Source: Megalonaias nervosa (taxonomy: Eukaryota; Mollusca; Bivalvia; Unionida; Unionidae). From it: a stretch of 64,000 nucleotides of DNA. Shown piece after piece: positions 24,101 through 36,100 of this stretch. Below the pieces are notes generated by a model. It did no database searches. It had not been told where the DNA came from and saw only the letters and a list, made by a program, of their open reading frames with translations. How positions within the stretch are numbered: position 1 is the stretch's first letter; every line of letters begins with the position of its first letter. The position numbers and the translations under genes were made by a program. The stretch covers positions 101,168 to 165,167 of the forward strand of contig JAECUM010003716.1 of the NCBI GenBank assembly GCA_016617855.1. Reading direction: 5' to 3'.

Positions 24101-27100
24101 AGTGCTATTTTTGATCTGACTTGTGAAATAGTGATATCATAAAGACGGATGAGTTTAGTTGTGAGCAAGGTCTATGGACAGTTATAAGGTAATCTTCTGT
24201 CAGATTGCCTGGGCTTGTTACCTCTCCTGAGACAGAATTTCAGTAGGATTTTGCTCCAGTTTGATAAATAAGATTATATGATCATTATTTTTGACACGTT
24301 CTTAATAGGTGAGATTTATGCATATTAATGAGATGATTTTCCATGTGATTGGCTGAGGTTGTTACATCATAAGATCTAGAGACTATATTTCTCGTCCTAT
24401 CTCTATATGCCCAGTGTATCCCCTAGGAGTGTAAGACTGAGGGTCAAAATCACCCTTTGGTATCAGAACTGGGGATCAAATGAAAAATGGGGGGGTCAAG
24501 AATGTGCTGACAAATTTTCATCTCACCCCTAATCTTTTTTACCTGAACATATGAAATTACATGTATTGCATGCTCTCTAGATCTTGTACTAAAATTAAAA
24601 ATCAACAAGCAAGCTTAATAATCAAACAATCATTTTAATGCTACTGAAAGGAAATTTACACTCTCACCATTGTTTCATTTTATTTCTTCCTAGAACAGAT
24701 TTCTTGAAATTTGAAGCATGAGTTTTTTGTGCAAACACTTGCTTGTCAAAGTCAGGATGTTTGGCTTCATATCTAACAAGCATTTTCTCATGAAGAGACT
24801 TCAGTGAAAGATTGTTTCTTTTGAGTGACTGTATAGCATTTTGGACAGAGAACCCTCTCTCACAAGGCACAGAGGTTAAGTGGCATGGCCAAACTAATAG
24901 CAGCAAGCTGAGCAAAGTTGGGGAAAATATCCCCTCCTTCTTGAAGAAGTAGTTCGCTGATTTCAGCCATCCCCTTCTCTTTATGTCTGGAAATGTATTG
25001 TTTGAAGTAAAGGAAAGATGCCTTGGTTTACTCAGTGTCAATCAGGATTTTCCCCTGTTCCAGATTGTTCAATGAGCCTCTCCAAGGACTTGGAACCATG
25101 GGTTCTTATTTCTTCAGTGCCTTGTGATAACTTTCTAGGATTGAGTACTGTAGATAGGTCTTTCAAAATCTGCATATCACATGAGGAGAATCTTTTTCTC
25201 ATCTCTGATTCAAAACATGCTACAAACTCTTTTCTGAGATTCCTAATAGACTCTTTAGTATGCTGATGATATTCTTTGGGTTGTACACCTTCGTATTTTC
25301 GTGACTTGTCAAGTTGACCGTTTAGTTCAGTCACACGTGGTGTGTATCCATCTACATAGCTGACATGATCTTTGAGTGTTTCCAGAGTAGCATCAAGGAT
25401 ATGTTCTACCTGACCAATGTCAATGACCTCCTTTTGAAATACTTTGCTGCATCTGGTTACCTCTTGCAGGACATCTAGCAGTAACATTGTCGATGCTAGA
25501 AACTTGTATGTATGTACCTCAGCTAGGATGCCTTTTGCTTTTGCAGCATTTGCAGAGTCATTCTGAGCTGCTTCTTGCTCAAGTGCAAGAACTATACATC
25601 TCCAACAGCTCTAAATGGCTTGCACAGCCATCTCACCAGGGTAGGTTTTTTGAACCTTTCTGCTTTCTTTCCCATGATCTGGCACATGTCTCTTATCCTC
25701 TGATATCTACAAGCTGAATATGAAAGGAAGTTGTAGATTGTGACCAAAACAGACTGGTACTTTTTCATGTATGCTATGTTTGCTGAAGCCCAGTATGCTA
25801 CCAAGGCTAAGCTATGAGCAATACACCAGACATTCACCATTCTTTTATTCTTTTCTTTCAGCCGTACACCCACCCCAGATTTTGAACCGACCATAACATT
25901 TGCCCCATCAGTGCCCAAACCAATCATCTTCCTAATATCAATCTCGTAGCCCTGAAGAATATCCATTAAGGCATTTGTGATTGTTTCAGCTTTTCCATAT
26001 TGCACTTTCACATTAGCTAAATATTCAGTGTTTGCCTTCCCACCATGAACAGTTTGACAAAATGTAACCAATCTTTTTTTGCACAACAATATCCAAAGAC
26101 TCATCCAGAAGAATGCCCGGGTATGGTGAAGCATGGACCCTTTGTTGAACCTACTCCTTGCAAACTAAAGAGGCTGCTGCCTGCATCTCAGACACAATCC
26201 CATGCTTCTTGTATGTCAGGGTCTCATTCTGTAGGCCTGAGCAACCATTGTCCCTCTAAAACAAAAATAAAAAAAGTAATAAAAACTTGCATATCATCCT
26301 GTCACAGAGCATAAGACAGCTAATATGAGTTTACCAAGTAATGAGTTTACTAATTATTGCAGAACCAATGTTATTCTCTTCATTCAATGTTATATAGTTC
26401 TTTAGCTGAAAATTCTATTTTAAAAAAAAGTAAACTGGAGTGGACTGATCAATGACCTTTTCATTTTATAATTTAATTGGATCTTGAATAATAAGACATG
26501 AGACACACACAGACACATGCAAGCAGAGAGAGGGAGCAGAGGGGGGAGGAGAGATTTTACATTAAACCAGGAAACTGTCGGTCTGGAATATTTCTAGGCA
26601 CATGTGCACCACCGTTCTCATCTGCGCCATGAAGCTAGCACCTACCTGCTCTTTGCATTTTTGTCAGCAAGCTTCCAGATTTTGTTGTTGCGAAGTAATC
26701 CCTTTTGCGATATGTTCCCAGATACTTCATGGCGAACAAGGGTGGATTTTTGATAGTTCTTTGACCCAGTCACAAAAGGATTCTTCACTTTGGAAGTCTT
26801 TGCACATGCCCAAACACAGGTCAAGCATGTCATTCCAGCAGATGAGTTGTATTCCATCCAGGGAAATTCTTTCTTCCATTTATCTTTGAAGCTACGCACC
26901 ACAGTTACTTGTATGTGTTCATCATCTTTCACCTTCTTGGCGGATGATTCTTGGTATGCATGGTTTTCCTCTGAAGGTCTGTTTCTACTTAGAAAAGTAT
27001 TGATGTTCCTTTGCTTGCAAGACATGCTGCTGAGCTTGAAGGAGATTGCATAATCGCGAGATATGGGGAAGCTATTCCATCATAACAAAGTCTACACTAG

Positions 27101-30100
27101 AACCAGACTGGTATGAGCTTGCGAGATTAGGGGAAGCTACTCTGTCATAACAATGCCTACAGTCAAACTCGGACATGATGCCATCATTTGTCCACTGCAT
27201 TGGAGTTTGAACACATTGCAACGTGTACATTCTTTGCATCAAAAATATGCATGGCAATAAAAAGTGTGCGTCAGTTTTTTGACCGTGCATCTCTGACGCA
27301 CATCTGTGCATAAAGGGAAACAATGTATACCTGCCATAAGATAGAGCATCCCATATTATGATGTCCCTCCACAATCTACAGATACCAAGCTTTGTAAGTA
27401 GCTTGCATTTAAGGCAAGGAAGAAACTTATCAGTTTTTAGGCTGAAAAGATCAGAGGTCAAGGTCACTGATACTGAAAAAAGAATGATGCTTCTACGCAG
27501 TAGTTTGACTTGTATACCAGGTACCTTGACCATGCTTTGTAAAAGTCTTCCATATGTAATGAAAAAGACACACTGAATTTTAGGTCAAAGGTCAAGGTCA
27601 CAGTGACTCAAAGTAAAATGGTTTTCACATACCTTGAATTCTTTTTTTACCTGCTTTACTCATCTTTGTGGATGGCTTGCAGCTGAGACAAGGAATTTCG
27701 GGGTTAGAAGGTCAATGATCAAGATCACTTGGACTGAAAGAAGGAGAAGCAGGAGGGACTTCAAGAAAGAAATCGATTTCCACAAAATTATTCATGTCCT
27801 GTGCCACAAAATATGACAAGCAAGACACCTCATGATTTTGGTTCAGTATGTTGAAGGTCAGGATCACTGCAACTGAAAGAAGAAAACTAAAATGAGTTAG
27901 ATCATAGAGCTTAAATGCACACAGAACTTTAGAGCTGAGAAATTGTAACAGGAATTCATCAGTAAGTGACTAGCTTTATGTTGTAAACATTATGCACTGT
28001 TTACGTCACTAAAGATTACAGTTGCCGCATTACTTTACTTATGATAACAGCAGTCATTGATAGGAAATTTTATTAAATATATATATTGGCTGACACATGC
28101 AAGGACACCATGATTTTCATTCGTAAATGGTGTGGAGTTGTATTATTATTTCTACCGGTCTCAAACCAGAAGAGCTTATGGGGAGGTCTGTCATCCATGC
28201 ACAAGTTTATTATGCCAATTCCTACTAAACTACTTGAAGTATTACCTTGAAACTTTACCCTCGTATTCATCCCATGGTCTAGTTGGTCCTGATTGAAAAT
28301 GGTGCTGCTCAGATATCAATATGGCCACCACAGTGACCTCTGAACATCTTTATATCACTACTGCTCCTGAATAAATGGTCATATCAACATGACATTTTCA
28401 CTGAAAGACTTCTTATAATGTCTAGTTGGTTCTGTATAAAAATGATGGCAAACTGATGTCTAATATGGCCACTATGGTAGCCATCTTAAAATCTTGGTAT
28501 TGTCATTTTCTCCTGAATGATTGACCGTATCAGCATGGGGTTTCACAAAGACTTCATATAATGTCTGACTGGTCCTAAGTAAAAATATTATGCCAATCTG
28601 ACATCCACTATGGCCACTATGGCAAGCATCTTAAAAATCTTATCACAATTCTACTTGAACAGAAAGTCATTTTGACATGAGATCTTCACCAGAAGACTTC
28701 TTATGGTGCCCAATTGACCTTACATGAAAATGGTGCTGATCTGATGTCCAATATGGCCACCACAGCAGCCATCTTGAAAATCTTGTTATTGCATCTCCTG
28801 AATAGAAAGTCATATTGTGAAAATATTGTTACCTCTACTCCTCTACAAATGGATGGCTATATTAACATGGGACTTGTTATGTCATATAGTTGGTCCAAAA
28901 TGAAAATGGTGCCAGTTGTACAGCCAGTTTGGCAGCCACGATAAATGTATTACAAAATCTTGTTGTAATTACACCCCCTAAATGGATGATCATTATGACA
29001 TGGGGTTTTCAACCAAAAGACTTCTAATGATATCCACATTGTCCTACATGAAAATGGTGCTAAGCTGTTATCTGATATGTGTACCACAGCAGCTAATTAG
29101 AAAATCTTGTGATTGCTGAAGAATATTAGAGATGGTTTGAACACTCCACAGTTAAAAGAAGGAAATGGTCTTATCTTGAATACCTGGAAATTCTTTTCAT
29201 CCAGTAGAGCATCAATCCCTTCAAGGGACTTTTGTTTTAGATGATTGTTGTAATTGTTGCAGCTTAAAAACAAAATTTATGAGGAGCATGAGAAACTGGG
29301 TACAAGTATTATGTAGTCATTCACTTAACGCCTATAATTTGCTTAAATAAGTGAAGTCCAACTGCAATCTGCACAAACTCAGGTCTGCCAGCACATAGTG
29401 AGCCAGCACATCTGTGTCTGTGCAGTTTGTTAGGAGTAATCAGTAGAACAAACATAGACCCTGATCTGCAGGCACATTAAGCTACGACATATCAGAATCT
29501 TTGATGTTTGCAGTTTGACTTGACTTATAAGCAAGTACATATGGTAAGTGTAAAGGTCGTATATTATACTGGGAATTATATAGTAATTCACTTGAATGTA
29601 AAAGTGACATTAAACTGGGAATTATATAGTAATTCACTTGAGTGTAAAGGTGATGTTAAACTGGGTATTACATGGTAATTCACTTAGGTGTAAGGGTGAA
29701 ATATTAAACTAGGTATAATATTGTAATTCACATAGGTGATTATTAAATTGGGCATTAGGGTAATTCATATAAGTATAAAGGTGATATATAAAACTAAATC
29801 CTAGGAGGTTTGTTATGAGATCATATTTCATGTTTGAGAAAGAGGAATGGAAACTGTATAAAAGTTGTGCCGAACTGATTTGTGATAATCAATCCTAATT
29901 ATTAATAATTATTTGTTTCATACAATAATGTAATATGTAGATTTTTATGCAAATAAATATATATATTTCTAAAAAGACCATAGTTTCTGGTATCCTTTTA
30001 ATTAGAATGTATCAAGTCATGATGAGTATAAAATCACTCATGTCACAGGTATCTAAAGATACCAACAGGTACAGTTCAATCCTCGTGTCGTGTGTGCATT

Positions 30101-33100
30101 TATTCATCATCACAGGGGTTTGTATGGTTGCTTACAATTTTCTTGTCATACATGTACTATATCATAATACAAGGGAAGAAACTTCTCTTCTCGTGCGACA
30201 TTTAAAAATCAACACTGATATTTAAATCTAAACCGTCTTAAATTCGTGCCTGTCCATGGTTCGTTTGCCATTTTTCTTTCAACTTAAACACTTTGAGATC
30301 CTGATGACACTAACTAGGCCAATACCTTTCGTCGACAGTGACAGTAAGTACTGATTAAGAAATATTCAACGAAATAAAATTTAAATACGTACTACAATTC
30401 AAATAAAATAAAGCACAATATAAATGTCCAGGTTAACTAATGCCATTTTTGCCTCAAGTTTGTGGCCTTGGAGTGAGTATTAGCTGTTCAGGTCAGGGCC
30501 ACTGTTCACATGTTCATTTACTAGACCTTTTTTATTAGCGGGAAACCCAATGGCAGATATTTTTGTCATGGCAGAGGCAACACAAAAGCTTGATTACCAT
30601 AACGTGCACTTCTTATTCCGTGTTTGGAAAATATGAATGAAATGGACAACAATACAGAATGAAATGTTTCACTGAAATATTTAAATATAAGGGGAATCTT
30701 TGTTATTTAATAACACTGAACAAAAATCTAATAAAAATTGACCACATGTTTAAATATGGTAATTTTTGCATTAATTTTACATGAAACAGTTTCAAAAGAA
30801 CAGATGGGACTCTTGAATGAGAAACCAATTGTCATAGATTCATTTTATTTTGATACTACATATGTAGCAGACAAGTCTAAATTGAAAATAAATGGTGCCA
30901 AATATCATTAAAAAAAACAGTTGTATCAATGTGACTGTGTTGGATATTATATGACTGAAAAATGTTAGAGGAGAAGATTTTGTCAAACTTGAAAATATAT
31001 TGTACCTTACCATCATTAAAGGACAAACCATGGCATGTCGAGGATACTACATTAGTTGTCGTTTGTAGACTTTACTATTTGCGAAAGTTACTTTAGACTA
31101 GTGAGAGTGAGTGTTATGCATAAATAATTTATCAGTTTCTTTTGTGTCTCTCTCTTGTATTAAGTAACTAATCCACATGGATTTAGCTGATTTGTGACAA
31201 AAATTTTAACTGCAGATCCAGGTAAGTAGCAAAATTAAATGTACATTAAATAAAATCAATATGTTCATTTTTCATACAGTTTTCAGTAATTATGGCATGT
31301 GATATATAGATTGCTCTTTTGCTGCTCAGATTATGATTTTTTTGCCACTTACATTAGTAATAAATTATGCTTATACCTCTCTTGGTGGTTGGCATGTTTG
31401 AACCTACAACAAAGCAGTTCAGGTTCACATTTAATACAATTTCCCATTGATCGGGTACCCGGGTAACCAAATGTTAGGATTGACGGGTGCCCAATAGAAA
31501 TATCCCAAATATTTTTACATCTCTACAGGTATCCATTTATGAATTATAGCTATCAGTTCCCAAGCAATAAGTTTATGAGCATTATTGTAGAGGCAGATGT
31601 CTGATGATATCATATGCAACCATCTTGGATATTGAAGTAGAGAAAAATCTTAACTGTGCACTTAAATGGAAATTGGATATTAACAGTTATCTCTAAGTCA
31701 GTTTTACTTATGTTTCTTACCTTTTTTTACATTAATAGATAGATGGTGTGTTCTCAGTGCCTGGTGTTGGGAGTGTGGTTGGGGGACAGATACACACGTA
31801 AGTACTGTACTTTCCACAAGGCATATTGTAGTATATTGTTGCACTGTAAAATTATGAATTCACTATACTGAAATGACTTAGACAAAAAATAAATATTATC
31901 ATTTTCCCTTCATGTTCCATCTCTGTTTAGAGTCATGACCTCAGTATGAGAATCATTGCCTTCATTACCATTTTCAGGGGAAGTTGATTGGACTAGAGAC
32001 CAATAAAGGTCGGGCATGCAGATTCAGGTAGACTCCTAATGTTTTGTTTATATGCTATATAAGACACTAATTAGTTCTTTATTAATGAATTGTTCCAGAC
32101 AGAATTTTAAAACATTGCAGTAATTTAATTAATGATATAAATGTAGCAATTTTTTTCTCCGTTCAAAGAGACAACTATTTTTTAGCCATGTTGGCAGAAG
32201 CTTGCTGTTGTGATCACTTTTGATATCTGTGTGTATCCATCCATGCATCCTTGTATTTGTCAAACCATATTTCAAGCTTCTTTTTGTGGTCAGTTGATCA
32301 AGTACAGTTGGCCACAGAGTCGTGGTTCTTGGTATGTGGATACATCTTGATAAGCACAAAACTAATATTCCAAAAGCTAATTTGTGGGCTGAACAAGTCC
32401 ACCTTATATTTAATTTTTAGTACTATCTCTATTTTTCCAGAATTTGAATTTGAACTCTCTGTATCACCCTCCTGATTTTATATTGACTTTATATTCAGCT
32501 AAATGAATACCATGGTTAGATGCTTTTCAAAAGCTTAAATGAATATTAATGCATAGACCAAGTTGCATTTTTACTCAGGTTTTAACAAAAAGTGGTCTCA
32601 CAAGACTGGTAGTCTGTCAGTAGAGGTTGTCACATCATATCAGAAAACGCATTTGCTTTAAAAATTGGGCCACAAGATTGCAAGCAAATGTCACATTTTG
32701 ACTCAGATTCCACTCCAATTTTTTATGTTTGATTTTTAAGTTATTTTGCTTTCTTCTTCTGTTTAGCTATACTGATCATAGAATAAAGAAGATTGTAGGA
32801 TGGTCTGTTGTCCATTATATGTTGTCTGTTTGTTCCTCATCCACGCATCCATTAACACAAGTTCATTATTGATACTTCTCCTAAACAACTTGGATGATTG
32901 CCTTAAAACTTTAAAGACACATCCCAAGTTCTAATTGGTCCTTAGTAAAAATTCTGCTGCATCCGCATTCATTTATGGTTGTCACACTTCTTCTTGAAAA
33001 TCTTGTTATTGCTACTTCTCCTTACAGATGGTCAGGGCCATTACATTTAAACATGCATGGTACCCAGGGAAGGCAGATTTTTTAAAATATACGCCAGGGT

Positions 33101-36100
33101 ACTTTGATTCACAGAGCTCATTTTAAAATGATAAGAAAATTCTAAATTGCATCTATGGGTGAGTACCCCACTTTAAAAGTGCCTTCCCTGGGTCCCATGT
33201 ATGTTTTAATGGAACAGCCCTCATATCAACATTGGGTTTTGAATCAAAGACTTATTATGATGTCATGATAGTCATACCTTTATCTTACATTTTACAGAAT
33301 TTTAACTTTTATAAATTTTATATTTTATCTTACTGTACTTAATGTTGACACATATTTGGAGGATATATTTTCCTAAAGGTTGTGCTTTGTTCTTCATTTT
33401 TACATTTTTAGAAGTTTGCTTTTGATTGGCACCATATGACCATTCTTATGCTGAAGTACCATTAAATATTAATATATACCTGCATCAATGAATATGGTGC
33501 TGAGCTTATATCTAACATGGCTGACATAAGGACCACCTTGAAGTTCTTGTTATTTCTACTCCTTCTGAATGGATGGTCATGTCAAGATGGAGTTTTCATC
33601 AAAAGACTTGTGATGTCTTGGTGATCTGAAATGAAAATAGTGCCAATATTACATCTAGTATGGCCACCATCTGGACAATCCAGTTATTGCTAAAGAATAT
33701 CAGAGCTGGTTTCAATACACCAGTTAAAATGAAGAAATGGTCTTGTCTTGGATTCCTGGAAATTCTTTTCAGCCAGATGAGCATCAATCCCTTAAAGGGA
33801 TTCTTGTTCTTGGAGCCTGACCTTAAATGACTGGAAGTCTTCCAACAGAGGTCTTTTATGTCAATTTTGTCAAGCCCACATTAGTAGGAAGCAAGACATG
33901 GCAATCACTCTTCTGATGGTGGTAGTGTTATTGTCATCATCAGTATTTAAGTAATGTTTTCATTAAAAGTCCTGGCAGTACTTGGATCATATATTCAGCT
34001 TGCAGGCCCTGGCCATTACGTTCACTTTTCTTGTTTCCACTGTTATTTCAGTGGATCTATCAGAGAAGGAGATAAGTTGATGATAGGACCTCATGATAAT
34101 GGAGGTTTCAAAGAAGTATCTGTTAAGACTGTTCACCGTCATCGTCTCCCATGCCGGCTTATTCAGGCTGGCCAGGCAGCCACTGTTGCACTTGTTGATG
34201 TTGAGAGAGAAAATATCAGAAAGGTAAGAAAATACCAGGATTGTTTCATTTGGGTAAGTGTAAATATCTTCTGATAATTTTTTAGTATTCTGCTGGAAAT
34301 AATTGTTACCAAGTGGAAACAGAGGATATTGTCATCAGTAGAGCTTATGGGATGGTTGTCATCCATGCATACATCAATCATACATTAGCCAATGCAGCTC
34401 CAGCTAAACTGCTTGGAGGATTTCCATTAAATTTTACACACACATTCATCCCAAAGTCTAGTTGGTCCAAAATGAAAATTTTGCTGCTTTGGCGTCCAGT
34501 ATGGTCTCCAAAGTGATGATCTTGAAATCTTATTATCACTACTCATCCTAAATGGATTGTTATATCAGCATGGAGTTAAATATCTTATTATGATATCCTA
34601 AATGCAGATGGTGCTGATCGATATCACAGTATGGCCACCATGGCAGCCATCTTGAAATCTTGTTACTGCTACTCTTCTGAACAGAAAGTTATACTGACAT
34701 GGGGTTTTCATGATAATTATAATGTGTAGTGGTCCTTAATGAAAATGGAGCCAGTCTTTCATCTAATATATCTGCAATGCTGCCTTGATGGCCATCATTA
34801 AAATCTTTGTATCATTTCTTATTCCTATTGGATGGTCAAATCAACATATAATTTTCACCAAAAGACTTTTTAATGTCAGGTTGGTTCCAAAACTTTGTTT
34901 GCCAATCTGACACCTGATATGTTTGCCGTTGCTGCCATCTTAAAAATCTTTTTAGGCCAAAAAATAATATGTGTGTTTTCGGTCATCCAACTGTCCCTGT
35001 TTTTCATTGCTGACCCATGCACTTTTTCCCCCCAGGGTAAAAAAAAAAATCCCCCAAAAATTGAAATTAACAAAAAAAAAATTCACGAAATTGAATTGTG
35101 CTTCCAATTGATATGGCTTAACCCAGTATTTGAAGTGCTTAGTACATTCTATATACCAATCATCATAATATTTATAATTACAAAAAAAACCCCCAAAAAA
35201 CGACAAAAAAAACCCCAAACCAAACAACAAACCTACCTACCCCAATTTGAAACTCACTGCACTAGGAAACATATTGGGTGGGGAGGCTTATTAATACTGA
35301 TTTTTAATGGATGGTCATATCAGTATACAAAGTTTTCACTTCTTATGATGTCTGGTTGTTCCTAATTAGAAATGCTGACAGCCTGATATTCAGCAGTACA
35401 TCTGCCATGGTAGCCATCTTGAAATACTTGTTATTGCTACTGCTCCTAAATGGATGGTCTTTACATGGGATTTCATTAAAATACATCTTATATACAATGT
35501 CTAGTTGGTACTATAGTTGCAGGTTATATTTGTTTGGAACATATATCATACTACTTAAACCTATTTATAAAAAAGTTACAATGAATAGAAAATGTTATTC
35601 AAGCCTCAAATGTATTATTTATGGGTACCTAACATACCTATAAATATGACAAGATAACTAATTCAATCTGATAGCTTTTGTTTTGACAAAACTCTCCTTT
35701 ATTCACAAAATGACACATGGATTATACATGACTGAATTTCATCTTTTGGTCTGAGTGTCATACTTACTTCCAACACAAGTAATTCTAGTGTGAAATAATA
35801 TTAAAGAACATTGCTAACTGGTTGTTTTTAAAAAAAAAACATGCTGAAAGCCATCTTCTTTTTAAGATATTCTACTTTCCTTCAGCATGCCACGTCTAAA
35901 GCTACATGTACCTAGAATGCAGAGTTAGCAAGACATGAATATTTCAGTGCATGAGTACTGCATTATGATGATGCCACATATTAATTGTAAGACTCGCTAA
36001 TCTAACTCCTGGCACACAAATATTGCCCTGTCGTAATTTATTAAACAGGTATGGCCGTGAATCCTACACTTTACCCCTCAATTAAGAAATTTGACAGGCC

